DNA of 64,000 nt, taken from an uncultured Clostridium sp. (GTDB lineage: Bacteria > Bacillota > Clostridia > Peptostreptococcales > Peptostreptococcaceae). A program made the translations under genes and the position numbers. This document shows, piece by piece, positions 48,901-56,941 of this stretch. Position 1 is the first letter of the stretch, and each line of letters opens with the position of its first letter. Location: assembly GCA_945871955.1 (NCBI GenBank), contig CAMBXR010000002.1, positions 62,001 through 126,000 on the forward strand, given 5' to 3'. The notes under the pieces are model-generated. The model saw only the letters and a program-made list of their open reading frames with translations, searched no databases and had not been told where the DNA came from.

Positions 48901-50177
48901 TTGTTTTTTTCTAATAATTTAACTATATCTTTAATTTTCGTTTCTTCTAAAAATTTAATTATCTTTGAATATAATTCATAAGAAGTTTCTTCACTTAATT
49001 CATAAGTTTCTAAGAAGTTTACTATTTTGTCTACTAATTGATTTTTAGAAGAAAAATCAATTAACATAGAATCCTTAACTTTTAAAACCATTGATTTTCT
49101 TAAGTCATCATTTATATTATCTATACCTTCTAATATAGATTCGTCTATCATTTCCTCTATTTTTTCTCTATTATCTTTTATCCATGATGATAAGTATGGT
49201 ATCAATCTTTTAATTAAATCTAATATATATTCACTTGATATTCTTCCAAAATGAATTGGTAAAACCTCAAATAATGTTAATTCTATATCTTTTGCTGAAA
49301 TGAAAGCCTCCTCAACTATATTTTCTAGCTGTTTTTTTCCATCTTCAGATTTTATTAATTCATCTAATTTTTCATATATAATTAAACTTAATTTATCAAA
49401 TTCTTCTTCACTTAAAATTTCATTAATATTTTTAGAACCTATTGTTTTTTGAAGATTCTTTAATAGTGTTTTTATATCAATTAACGATAAGGACTTATCT
49501 ACTATGGACTTAATTTCTTTTTTACTATCTAATACCTCATCGATGGAGTTCATGATTTCACAACTAATAATTCTAGTTACTTTTTCACCACTATCTTTGC
49601 TTATTAATTGATTTAAATATATTTTTCCTTCTTCTTCGTATAAGTCGCTTGCTAAATATTTTAATTCATCACTTGTATTAATATTATTTATTATTTCATT
49701 ATAAACATAGTCAACTATAAAAGATATTTGTTTATCACTTAATAACTCTTCCACTTTTATATGATCACATAAGTTATCCATTAGTTTTGGTAGCACTTCT
49801 TTTAAACTATCTTTTAAAAACTCTTGTCCATTTATTAATGTATCTGAATATCCTGGTATATCTTCTATTTTCTTATTTTCAAATACTTCATATAAAGATT
49901 CTTGGAAGAAATCTTTTCCCATATTTTTTATTGAGTTTTCAAAATCTTGTCCTAAAACTTTATTTCTTATAGTCTCAGAGTTTATTATATCCCTCTCAAC
50001 TAAATCACTTATTTCTTCTATAAATTTTTCTTTATTTTTCTTAACTGCTCCACCTATTTTTAATGGTGTATATTCTTTAAAAATCATATTTACTGCATAT
50101 TTATTTGTAATATAACCTGCTACACCACTGGAAAAGGCCTGAAACAATAGAAATAATGTATTTTCTCCTATAATCAT
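45924..50177 (-). CDS. Very large DUF445-family membrane protein
   Basis: About 1417 residues from the ATG at 50177; a GTG three codons earlier (50186) is the alternative, and neither has an ideal ribosome binding site. Residues 1-50 carry a DUF445 signature (FSSGVAGYITNKYAVNMIFKEY). A long Lys/Glu/Ile-rich helical region follows. A second membrane-plus-signature block lies at ~660-735 (LMGAVGIMTNVIALWMIFKPY). More helical sequence leads to C-terminal hydrophobic helices (LYIYGGFGLIFGVNVYLSI). DUF445 proteins such as Bacillus YheB are ~380-450 residues, so this is about three times the usual size, apparently two DUF445 units plus extra helical repeats. Function unknown; it may bridge membrane to cell surface or another membrane. 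Confidence 0.8.
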   Translation of the reverse strand: MIIGENTLFLLFQAFSSGVAGYITNKYAVNMIFKEYTPLKIGGAVKKNKEKFIEEISDLVERDIINSETIRNKVLGQDFENSIKNMGKDFFQESLYEVFENKKIEDIPGYSDTLINGQEFLKDSLKEVLPKLMDNLCDHIKVEELLSDKQISFIVDYVYNEIINNINTSDELKYLASDLYEEEGKIYLNQLISKDSGEKVTRIISCEIMNSIDEVLDSKKEIKSIVDKSLSLIDIKTLLKNLQKTIGSKNINEILSEEEFDKLSLIIYEKLDELIKSEDGKKQLENIVEEAFISAKDIELTLFEVLPIHFGRISSEYILDLIKRLIPYLSSWIKDNREKIEEMIDESILEGIDNINDDLRKSMVLKVKDSMLIDFSSKNQLVDKIVNFLETYELSEETSYELYSKIIKFLEETKIKDIVKLLEKNNLISQDKVVNIILEKWNSEGKELSKILLKRESSKTLHKLIDQDLNKLFNKNVKPKLYDIVSNNKSKIMSYLDKAVFNLVHDKIETMLNSKIIDLLDKEKVDRFSNILPTKIVNVLNKNNNLYKKNISNIIESHIKDIKLKDILKNNEEVIVNSISENTVDFVKNEAEKYKSYEIKDVLDKINSKEDLSEEIGEKLYDNIKNNLPSVVDGRVKKLIYDNLIKLDEEEICNIAQSFMGKQLKPLSMFGAFLGTIVGLIFGITMQNISGDYGFYNSVVNTLIACGLMGAVGIMTNVIALWMIFKPYEQNKFIAKIPLLKKFSIGYIPSHKNSFASGMAYFIDEELLSGNRVVDSFESQRINFKNKIIANIKNSNYAVILDFIRNKKHNISKKAYGTIVKLLKKYNNEVCNKLNNKLLQIKGDKLVSLDFINDKVKNSLENINKLEEKMICYFEDKLKNNKSLEEVLPEEVITLVNNKIKEDINNFINKNLENNQVEDIIKNIIIKNENTYNLFMDKSLKEIISEKSLLNIQKSFKTDKFMNIILLGIKEQLNNYMQDYLANELHEEKRFDELLDGKIKEKLDKDIYNLTEKICDKLIEYIKSNNDVISSMVIKIVRRNLNFFVKMAYDFADGDGLVKDVVSIVVNDKIENLINEDKSQISVILYNCLEREIYPSKIKDLGIKSSDIKTNLLLDKLVFTLKQNDNFKENMHNTYDLIINAACEIRVKDIGEIIGITDINHVYDKYKNVVNLIANEIIENLKNNKDEVNEFVSKLIEDNIMKHFYSISLVEISWELNKEDVIYLVDNLLNIINNSEVIKHHASELCKSIYKISIENNELNYILNKDILEKDMSKILNSLMENKDFNEKNRIIVDFIIDKFLDNEFEFISDKSKLYITEECVEAALTTVKNNIIQILRSLDLQSITLEEVNNMHPKEIHDLFKSFAGDFFIKLYIYGGFGLIFGVNVYLSIILFIIDIAYTKKLESKVKESQFKLFKD

Positions 50178-50234
50178 ATTTATCACCTATCCATCTATTT
50201 TCCTTTATTTTCAATCATAATTATATAATCAAAT

Positions 50235-50519
50235 CTATTTACTATAATTCTCTTTTAATACTTGTAATACACCTTGTATTTTTTTATCTTTTACAAAATA
50301 AGTTATGTTTAGTCCTTCTTTTTTACTATCTAATATATTATGTGCTTTAAGCATTGATAAATGTTGAGATAAGCCTGATTGAGTTATATTACTCAACTTT
50401 TTATTCAATTCACCTACTGTCATAGGTTTCTCTAATAAGTAATATAAAATCAACAATCTATTTTCATTGGCTAAAACTTTTAACTTATTAGCTAACTCTT
50501 TTGCTCTTCCTTCCACCAT
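50235..50519 (-). CDS. ArsR/SmtB-family transcriptional regulator
   Basis: 94 residues. Winged-helix motif ANENRLLILYYLLEKPMTVGELNKKL then SQHLSMLKAHNILDSKKEG. No Cys pair for a classic metal site (no ELCVCDL motif), so the inducer is unknown. The ATG follows GAAAGGAAG. A long palindrome directly upstream (50555-50598) is a strong candidate for its own operator. Monocistronic or read through to the DUF445 gene downstream. Confidence 0.87.
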   Translation of the reverse strand: MVEGRAKELANKLKVLANENRLLILYYLLEKPMTVGELNKKLSNITQSGLSQHLSMLKAHNILDSKKEGLNITYFVKDKKIQGVLQVLKENYSK

Positions 50520-50554
50520 GTAACTTCCTTTCTTTTCAGTTATTATTACCTTAA

Positions 50555-50598
50555 TGAAATTTAAGTATATTAGCAGTAACTAATATACTTAAATTTCA
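50555..50598. promoter_or_regulatory. Large palindrome upstream of the ArsR-like gene, probable operator
   Basis: A perfect 19-bp inverted repeat (50555-50573 with 50580-50598; arm TGAAATTTAAGTATATTAG) with a 6-nt spacer. It starts 36 nt upstream of the ArsR-like start codon. It lacks a GC core or T-run, so it is not terminator-like, and fits a protein-binding site. Confidence 0.6.
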
Positions 50599-50630
50599 TA
50601 ATTATGTCAATATTTCTCAAAAATTGTACA

Positions 50631-50662
50631 AAAAAACTATAAGAATTACTCTTATAGTTTTA
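50631..50662 (-). terminator. Terminator of the M20 amidohydrolase gene
   Basis: Stem AAAACTATAAG / CTTATAGTTTT (50633-50643 with 50651-50661) followed by a T-run on minus; it overlaps the last codon region of the gene. Confidence 0.72.
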
Positions 50663-51814
50663 TAAATTTAATATTATATTATAAATTGTTTCTATAGCAT
50701 AAGGAAAAATATCTTCATTAAAATTAAATTTGCTATTGTGCAAAGGATAATTTATTTTGTTTTCTTCTTCTGCAAAGAATACTATTCTAACTCCCGGAAC
50801 TATTTGAAAATAATAAGCTGCATTATCTCCTGCTAAATAAGGTCTTTCACCTAAAATAAATCTTTCTTTGAAAACTTCCTTTCCAATTCTTTCACCTAGT
50901 TTAACTAATTCATAATCATTAATAACACTTGGTAAGTAGGATTCTAAGTTGACTTTTATACTAGCTTTACTTTCTTTTGATAATAGCTCCATTTTTTCTT
51001 CTAAATAACTTAATAAATATTTAAAACTTTTATCATCCATTGCTCTCAATGTACCTTCCAATCGAACGTTTTCTGCCATAATATTATTTTTTACTCCTCC
51101 ATTTATCATTCCTATCCCTAAGATAAATGGATATTTATTTTTTAAGTTATTGTTCATTTCATCTACAATATTTATTACTTTTCCACTTACAGATATGGCA
51201 TTTATACCCTTATCTGCATCTCCCCAGTGAGATGATTTACCTAAAATCTCAATTGATATTCTACCTATAGTTGCTGTTGATACACCTTTTTGTATTTCCA
51301 TACCCATTGGCTCAGAGTTGGCAAAATGAAAAATAATCATTTTATCAACTTTAGGGTTTTCTAATACATTTTCATCTATTAATTTTCTAGCTCCCTTACC
51401 AGTTTCTTCTGCTGGCTCAAATATAAATTTTATATTACAATTCAAACTTTCTTTATTTTCATTTAGTAATTTTGCTAGACCTAATACAACTGAAACAATT
51501 CCATCATGTCCACAAGCATGCATTACTCCTTTATTTTTAGATTTATATTCAAGGGAGGTTGTTTCCTCTATGGGAAGGGCATCCATTTCTGCTCTTAATG
51601 CTACAGTGGGATAATTCAAATTAACAATTAAAGTTCCAACTACACCTGTATCCCCAACTATTTTATTTTCAATTCCAATATTATTTAAATAATTTCTTAT
51701 ATATTTACAAGTATTATATTCCTGTTCACTTAACTCTGGATATTTATGTAAGTATCTTCTAATTTCAACAACTTCTTCTCCTATTGAACTATTTATACAT
51801 TGATTTTTTCCCAT
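50660..51814 (-). CDS. M20-family amidohydrolase (AmhX/HipO-like)
   Basis: 384 residues. Zinc/catalytic motifs: RYLHKYPELSEQEYNT, ALRAEMDALPIEE, VMHACGHDGIVSVVLG and FEPAEETGKGARKLI, with the dimerisation insert LGKSSHWGDADKGINAIS. The family hydrolyses N-acyl amino acids or similar amides; the substrate is unknown. The ATG follows GGGAGATTTATAA. It is located between the ArsR operator and the ADP-ribosylglycohydrolase fusion gene on the same strand. Confidence 0.87.
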   Translation of the reverse strand: MGKNQCINSSIGEEVVEIRRYLHKYPELSEQEYNTCKYIRNYLNNIGIENKIVGDTGVVGTLIVNLNYPTVALRAEMDALPIEETTSLEYKSKNKGVMHACGHDGIVSVVLGLAKLLNENKESLNCNIKFIFEPAEETGKGARKLIDENVLENPKVDKMIIFHFANSEPMGMEIQKGVSTATIGRISIEILGKSSHWGDADKGINAISVSGKVINIVDEMNNNLKNKYPFILGIGMINGGVKNNIMAENVRLEGTLRAMDDKSFKYLLSYLEEKMELLSKESKASIKVNLESYLPSVINDYELVKLGERIGKEVFKERFILGERPYLAGDNAAYYFQIVPGVRIVFFAEEENKINYPLHNSKFNFNEDIFPYAIETIYNIILNL

Positions 51815-51868
51815 TTATAAATCTCCCTCTAATTTCTATTCTTAACTATATTCTTAAATTTAAATAAT

Positions 51869-53341
51869 TTAATAGAACATAAACATTAACTCATAATATT
51901 TATCGTAAATTTTCTTATTAAAACATACAAAATAAACTTTCTCCAATTGTTCATGGGAATATACTTTTAGCATATCTCTAACTGCTCTGCATGCTATAGC
52001 ACATGCCTTTTCATAGGGATATCCATAAACACCCGTACTTATTGCTGGAAAAGCTATATTTTTACAATTATTCTTAATAGCTAATTCTATAGAATTTTTA
52101 TAACAAGAATATAGTAATTCTTCTTCATTATTGTTTCCTCCATGCCATATAGGACCTACAGTATGTATTATATATTTACAAGGAAGGTTATAAGAATTTG
52201 TTAATTTAGCTTCTCCTGTCTTACAACCATGCAAAGTTCTGCATTCTTCTAAAAGCTTCGGACCTGCTGCTCTATGAATAGCTCCATCAACACCACCTCC
52301 TCCAAGAAGATAATTATTAGCTGCATTAACTATTACATCCACATCTAATGTAGTAATATCTTCATTTATTATTTCTATTCTTTCACTTAAATTTTCTTTT
52401 CTAAAATCTATTTTATTTATTAATTCATAAATCTGATCTTTTCCCCTTAAAAGCTCAAACCATCTCTTAGGTATATTTTCAAATCCATATAAAACACCAG
52501 CTATACCACCTGTAACTGCAGCTGTTGTATCTGTGTCATTGCCAAAAGCTATAGCCTTTTTTATAGACTCCTCATAAGAACTACTCTCTATAATTGCTTT
52601 AAAACTACTTTTTAAACAATCAATAACATATCCTGTACCACTTTCTTCAACTACATCTTGTGGTAAGATATCATTTATAAGTGCATATAAATACTCTTTT
52701 TTATCCTTATAAATTTCTTGCAACTTATTAACACTTATTTTATACGCTTCTTCAAAGTTATTTCCTTTTAAAATATATCTTATTATTAAAGAGTATAAAG
52801 CACAGCAAATTTGATTGTTAATATGACCATGAGTAATTAAAGATTGATTTTGTGCGTCTATTACTAAATCCTCATCACTACCTTCATGTAATAAAGGTAT
52901 ACCTAAGACTCTCATTAGTGATCCATTTCCCTGACCATTCTTTATAGTAAATCCACTTTCATAAGGTGATACTCCAGAATTATATTTCATTAGAGCTTGC
53001 ATAGTCTGTCCGCCCACATCAAAAACATTATTATCTACAGCTAAATATCCCCAACTCCACCAATCTAATAATTTATCAGCTAAGTTTTTCATGTTTAATC
53101 CCTTACATTCTAAGAAACTTTCCACTACACATAGAAATTGTGCTCCATCATCAGAATAAGTTCCACATGGTATATCTTCATAAGTTTTTTTAAATCCCTT
53201 TGGCGGTATCATATCTATTTTATCCATAAGTGGAATATTTTCTGGTGGATTAAACTCATAAGAAACTCCAGTTGCATCTCCTATTAATAATCCCCATAAT
53301 CCTCCCAATACCTTTTCTTTTGAATAATATAATCTATACAT
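51869..53341 (-). CDS. ADP-ribosylglycohydrolase fused to a macrodomain
   Basis: 490 residues. Residues ~1-315 are an ADP-ribosylglycohydrolase (DraG-like): [17 protein letters not shown], the metal-binding [24 protein letters not shown] segment, and C-terminal [18 protein letters not shown] with Asp residues for the two Mg ions. Residues ~318-490 are a macrodomain: [34 protein letters not shown], and [14 protein letters not shown]. The Asn and GGGVDGAI loop match ADP-ribose-hydrolysing MacroD-type proteins. One polypeptide thus holds two different ADP-ribose hydrolase folds. The ATG follows AGGAGGTATTAAA. Confidence 0.9.
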   Translation of the reverse strand: MYRLYYSKEKVLGGLWGLLIGDATGVSYEFNPPENIPLMDKIDMIPPKGFKKTYEDIPCGTYSDDGAQFLCVVESFLECKGLNMKNLADKLLDWWSWGYLAVDNNVFDVGGQTMQALMKYNSGVSPYESGFTIKNGQGNGSLMRVLGIPLLHEGSDEDLVIDAQNQSLITHGHINNQICCALYSLIIRYILKGNNFEEAYKISVNKLQEIYKDKKEYLYALINDILPQDVVEESGTGYVIDCLKSSFKAIIESSSYEESIKKAIAFGNDTDTTAAVTGGIAGVLYGFENIPKRWFELLRGKDQIYELINKIDFRKENLSERIEIINEDITTLDVDVIVNAANNYLLGGGGVDGAIHRAAGPKLLEECRTLHGCKTGEAKLTNSYNLPCKYIIHTVGPIWHGGNNNEEELLYSCYKNSIELAIKNNCKNIAFPAISTGVYGYPYEKACAIACRAVRDMLKVYSHEQLEKVYFVCFNKKIYDKYYELMFMFY

Positions 53342-53560
53342 TTTAATACCTCCTTATTTCATGAGTTTTACTTGTATATAAGTAATGTTAGCAGAATTCA
53401 TTTTATTTTTGTTTATATTTTCAAATATAGAGGAGTGTCTATTTCAATAATTAGGAAGTCATCCTCAAAGCATCCCTTTCAGTTTAATTATATAAAAATA
53501 AGGATAAATCCATATTTATAGTTTAGCTTTTATTAAAATAATATATAATTTCCTTACAAT

Positions 53561-53595
53561 AAAAAAAGATTAAGCGGTATAAAGCTTAATCTCTT
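53561..53595 (-). terminator. Probable original rlmD terminator, now separated from rlmD
   Basis: Stem AGATTAAGC / GCTTAATCT (53567-53575 with 53584-53592) with a T-run on minus. It lies 17 nt beyond the displaced rlmD stop codon, as expected for the native gene. Confidence 0.72.
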
Positions 53596-53608
53596 TATCT
53601 ATCTTATC

Positions 53609-53641
53609 TTATTTTTTTATCTTAACTACAGTTTCACAATG
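53609..53641 (-). pseudogene. Displaced original 3' tail of rlmD
   Basis: Read on minus this 33-nt frame ends HCETVVKIKK and TAA. Joined to the host part of rlmD (…NTPH at 58574-58585) it restores NTPHVETVVKIKK, an AT-rich host-style ending. It lies 4.9 kb from rlmD, beyond the resistance island and directly before a terminator. Confidence 0.7.
53628..53635. other. Attachment-site-like direct repeat, left junction
   Basis: ACAGTTTC at 53628-53635 matches ACAGTCTC at 58563-58570 in 7 of 8 positions and the same codon frame. It marks the left junction of the island. Confidence 0.6.
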
Positions 53642-53798
53642 GCTCGAGTTGATGGCATTGATGTCTTAAGCTGATTTTTAACCCTTTCGTTCGCGGGAAC
53701 GTATCAACGGTATTTTGATTATTTTTTAAGAAACTGATATATGGGGGAACATATCGAAGCAATCAATAATGCACATTAACAACTAGTCTTTGTTATAT

Positions 53799-54608
53799 TT
53801 AAACTATTCGAAAAGGTAATTGGATATTAAGGGAAGACTCTATAGACTTTTTCATATGATTAACGAGTTCAGCCACCTCAGATTCCATTCCTTCCCACTT
53901 GTCAACACACTCTCCTAAATAAGCCTCTCTCGCTTTGTTGAGTAAAGTAGCATGCTCATCGGGTAATTGAGGTATCGCCCATTCAGCTGCCAGATCTTTT
54001 GAGCGAATTTCACCAGTAGATGCTGTCAGCCACATTCTGGCTAAAGTTAAAATCACATTGCGTTCGTCACCGTTAATGCTAGCTATCAACCCGGGCAACG
54101 ATTCTTTAATTGCTTTTCGAATATCTGTCATTGGCACAGGCTCAATTACTTCTGTTGCCTTTGGTCCCAAAAGGTTAATACTATTTTTTCTTAGTTGTGC
54201 TAAAAGTATTGCTAAATCCGGATCATAAGTCGACTCAGGAATTTCTCCCTTTTCAAACTGCTCTCTTAGCCACTCGCCATACATAAATTCATATTTTGGG
54301 GGGAAATGCCAAGGGACAATATCCTTTTGATTTATGACCGTAACTTCAAGAGGCCTCATATCTTTTATGTTTCCTATTTTCCCAGATATAAGCATTAACC
54401 TATTTGTAAGATTCCTTCGAGTTTTTTCAGATAAACTTTGATTTGTTATTACCAAAATATCTACATCGCTATTCATACGTAAACCACCCATTACTGCCGA
54501 ACCATACAAATACACCCCAATTAACATATTATCAAGTAGTTCCGCTATAGTTTTTAATGCTTGAATTGCTTCTTTCGGAATTTTTTTGTTACTTAAATCT
54601 ATACTCAA
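53799..54608 (-). CDS. ANT(9)-type spectinomycin 9-adenylyltransferase
   Basis: 269 residues from TTG with AAAGGAG upstream. The nucleotidyltransferase active site GSAVMGGLRMNSDVDILVI (G-S and D-x-D) and ILTLARMWLTASTGEI, KDLAAEWAIPQLP match the ANT(9)/AadA group. From memory it is close to the Tn554 ANT(9)-Ia protein (PLEVTVIN, YGEWLRE, KWEGMES-like segments) but not identical. It adenylylates spectinomycin. It is the last gene of the island in transcription order, 131 nt after the phosphoribosyltransferase. Confidence 0.9.
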   Translation of the reverse strand: MSIDLSNKKIPKEAIQALKTIAELLDNMLIGVYLYGSAVMGGLRMNSDVDILVITNQSLSEKTRRNLTNRLMLISGKIGNIKDMRPLEVTVINQKDIVPWHFPPKYEFMYGEWLREQFEKGEIPESTYDPDLAILLAQLRKNSINLLGPKATEVIEPVPMTDIRKAIKESLPGLIASINGDERNVILTLARMWLTASTGEIRSKDLAAEWAIPQLPDEHATLLNKAREAYLGECVDKWEGMESEVAELVNHMKKSIESSLNIQLPFRIV

Positions 54609-54739
54609 CTTCGATCTCCTTTCGTCTGAAAACTGTTTTTTAACGCCTCTTAAAATTTATAAAAAAAGAGTAAACATCTTTCGTTGTATTGTAAATTAAC
54701 GCCATCCAAAATTTTGATTCAAGATTTTCTTTCGGTTTA

Positions 54740-55267
54740 TTATATGTTTGAGCCAATATAAGCTACAAAACTGCTGTCTATCCATTTTTGAGTAACCTCA
54801 TTTATATCAATCCCAATAGTAGCCAACCCAATAATGCTGCAATCCAATTTCTCTAACAAAGCTATTAAAGCCTTCATTTGAGAACCTGTCTCTATCCAAT
54901 CATCTACAATCAAAACTCTTTTGTTCCTCACAATAGAACTCTTAGATATTTCAAAGCTTTTATCTTGACCTGAATAGTCGGTAAAATGTGTCGAAATAAT
55001 CTCTTCTTTTGCGTATGGCAGCTTATCACCTTTTCTTACTCCAATAAACCCCACTCCAAGTTCTTTGGCTATGGCAGTGCCTAGTATCCATCCAATTGCT
55101 TCTGGGGCAGCCACATAATCTACTTTATTTTGAAAATCCAATGATAGTACTTTTACAATTTTATCAAAAACGGTTTTATGTGTAAAAATAGTTAGTAAAT
55201 CATATTTTCCAATTGAGTTACGAGGTAATATACCTCTAATTTCATTTATAACATCAGTACTTTCCAT
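54740..55267 (-). CDS. Purine-type phosphoribosyltransferase of the resistance cluster
   Basis: 175 residues. The PRPP-binding motif RVLIVDDWIETGSQM is clear, preceded by a type I PRTase core (VDYVAAPEAIGWILGTAIAKEL). It resembles adenine phosphoribosyltransferases annotated as apt next to aadE-type genes in Gram-positive resistance clusters. The contribution to resistance is unknown. The ATG follows AAGGGGTG. Confidence 0.82.
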   Translation of the reverse strand: MESTDVINEIRGILPRNSIGKYDLLTIFTHKTVFDKIVKVLSLDFQNKVDYVAAPEAIGWILGTAIAKELGVGFIGVRKGDKLPYAKEEIISTHFTDYSGQDKSFEISKSSIVRNKRVLIVDDWIETGSQMKALIALLEKLDCSIIGLATIGIDINEVTQKWIDSSFVAYIGSNI

Positions 55268-55310
55268 ACATTTACACCCCTTGCTTATGGTTAATAATCT
55301 TTGCTAATCT

Positions 55311-56174
55311 TTAAAAATAGTCATTTTCAACATATTTTTTATACATGTCCTCGGTATATCTTGTTATGTTCTTACCATACTCTGGATAATCAAACCCCAG
55401 TAGTTCTGCTACCTCTTTGGACACTTCCCTGAACAATTGGTGGCATATAAATAATGACTTCCAAATATTTTCATAGGAATCCATGCGATATGTAGATAAT
55501 AATCTATTCCATAGATCTTCATCAATGTATTTGTTAATATACTTATAATTTTTCCCAACACTTAATGAAAATTCTGTCTTTATCCCAACCTTCCACGACA
55601 TCATCCTAAGTAGTTCAAACCGTAGAATCTGGTTCAGATGATCGATTGCAAACAGTATCTCTTTGCGGCACAATCCTTTAATAACATAAGGTGTTACATT
55701 CCAAAATTCATTGCAGCAATCATCATACTCCCTTGCGCTTGGCTTTCTTACATGATAATCTATATCAGTCGGAACTATGTCCCTTTTAATTCTACAATCT
55801 TTATCAATTAGAACCTTTATTAATTTATCGCCCTTTAGGTAATTATCTAACTCTTCCAAGGGCAATAAGGTAAGATCAATTTTATTGTAATCATCAAATA
55901 GCATAAGATAGGAAAATCCCTTTTCTTCAGGTGGGAATAATTCCATATCCTCCGGCTTTTGCATCATTATTATATTCCCAAATTGATTAAGCCAGTCATC
56001 ATTAGATATAAACGGTTCTATATCACTTACAAAATATGTAATATCATAATCCTGAAATTCATCTTTAGGTATATTAATATTTGCGCGTGACCCCTCAAGG
56101 GTCACAATTCGAATACGTTCATCCTGTTCTGCTAAAGAAAGTACTAAATCCATCATTTCTTTTTCTGATCTCAT
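55311..56174 (-). CDS. aadE: ANT(6)-type streptomycin 6-adenylyltransferase
   Basis: 287 residues. Active-site motif LEGSRANINIPKDEFQDYD and ITYFVSDIEPFI; KIDLTLLPLEELDNYL; the DxD-type acids are present. ANT(6) enzymes adenylylate streptomycin. The N-terminal ~175 residues look like ANT(6)-Ia, while the C-terminal part (from about IDHLNQILRFELLRMMSW) differs, suggesting a mosaic allele; this comparison is from memory. The ATG follows CGAGGAGTATGTAA. Confidence 0.92.
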   Translation of the reverse strand: MRSEKEMMDLVLSLAEQDERIRIVTLEGSRANINIPKDEFQDYDITYFVSDIEPFISNDDWLNQFGNIIMMQKPEDMELFPPEEKGFSYLMLFDDYNKIDLTLLPLEELDNYLKGDKLIKVLIDKDCRIKRDIVPTDIDYHVRKPSAREYDDCCNEFWNVTPYVIKGLCRKEILFAIDHLNQILRFELLRMMSWKVGIKTEFSLSVGKNYKYINKYIDEDLWNRLLSTYRMDSYENIWKSLFICHQLFREVSKEVAELLGFDYPEYGKNITRYTEDMYKKYVENDYF

Positions 56175-56206
56175 TTACATACTCCTCGTTTATTTTTTCT
56201 ATATTA

Positions 56207-56941
56207 TTACATCTTCTTTTTTGCCGATACAATCAGCATCATTGGGCGTCGCATTTCATCCGCCATCCCCGGAATATCCATCATGTTCTCTGGCGGCTGT
56301 GGCTCCACAATCTGATTTATTATAAAACTATTTGAAAGCAGTGTATTTAGATATGTGGTCAGTGTTCTATGATATTTTGTAACCTTTTCTTCCAAAAACA
56401 TAGCTGTCCGTTTGCCCTCATAATAATAATTGTCCACCGGGAAATGCAGTATTTCTCCTTTTTCGTTATAATACCAGTCTTGTGTTCCATGAGCAGTAAA
56501 AACAGGATGTTCAACTGTAAAAACTAAATTGCCACCAGCCTTCAGCATCCTATATATCTTTTTTATTAAATTCTCATAGTCTGCTACATAATGAAACGCA
56601 AGCGAACTTAGTATTACATCAAAGCTCTCCTCTGGGAAATCCACATCTTCTATGGCACAGCATTCATATTCAATCTGTGGAAAATGGGTTTTTCCTTTTG
56701 CTACTTCGAGCATTTTATGAGAAATATCAACACCTACTACAGAGGAAGCACCGTTTTCCATCGCATATATACAGTGCCATCCATAGCCGCATCCTAAATC
56801 AAGCACACGCTTACCCTTAAAATCAGGTAGCATCTTTTTCAAAGTCTCCCATTCTCCCGCACCAGCCAGTCCTTTCTGCGAGCGACTCATTTGACTGTAT
56901 TTTTGAAAAAATATATTATCATCATATTTGTTTTCTTTCAT
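56207..56941 (-). CDS. Class I SAM-dependent methyltransferase of the resistance cluster
   Basis: 244 residues. SAM motif I VLDLGCGYGWHCIYAME, motif II-like VVGVDISHKMLEVAKG, ILSSLAFHYVADYENL and a motif similar to post-I. It is the small-molecule methyltransferase type often found next to aadE. Substrate unknown; it is not a 16S rRNA methyltransferase of the ArmA or RmtB type by motif. It overlaps the nucleotidyltransferase by 20 nt. The ATG follows CGAGGAGAGTTCAG. Confidence 0.85.
   Translation of the reverse strand: MKENKYDDNIFFQKYSQMSRSQKGLAGAGEWETLKKMLPDFKGKRVLDLGCGYGWHCIYAMENGASSVVGVDISHKMLEVAKGKTHFPQIEYECCAIEDVDFPEESFDVILSSLAFHYVADYENLIKKIYRMLKAGGNLVFTVEHPVFTAHGTQDWYYNEKGEILHFPVDNYYYEGKRTAMFLEEKVTKYHRTLTTYLNTLLSNSFIINQIVEPQPPENMMDIPGMADEMRRPMMLIVSAKKKM

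Larger units (their letters stand above)
53342..53798. other. 457-nt gap containing the displaced rlmD 3' end, its terminator and the island boundary
   Basis: From 53342 to about 53560 it is AT-rich host-like sequence with no feature. A terminator (53561-53595), a displaced rlmD tail (53609-53641) and the attachment-site-like sequence follow. From ~53642 to 53798 the sequence is richer in GC, with a GC-rich inverted motif (CGTTCGCGGGAACG, around 53689-53702), and no ORF. Confidence 0.6.

Noticed and set aside
53799..54608. The Tn554-family module (24-27.6 kb) and the ANT(9) gene could be parts of one Tn554.
   Set aside because: They are 26 kb apart with ordinary chromosomal genes between, and ANT(9) lies inside an island with its own rlmD junctions.
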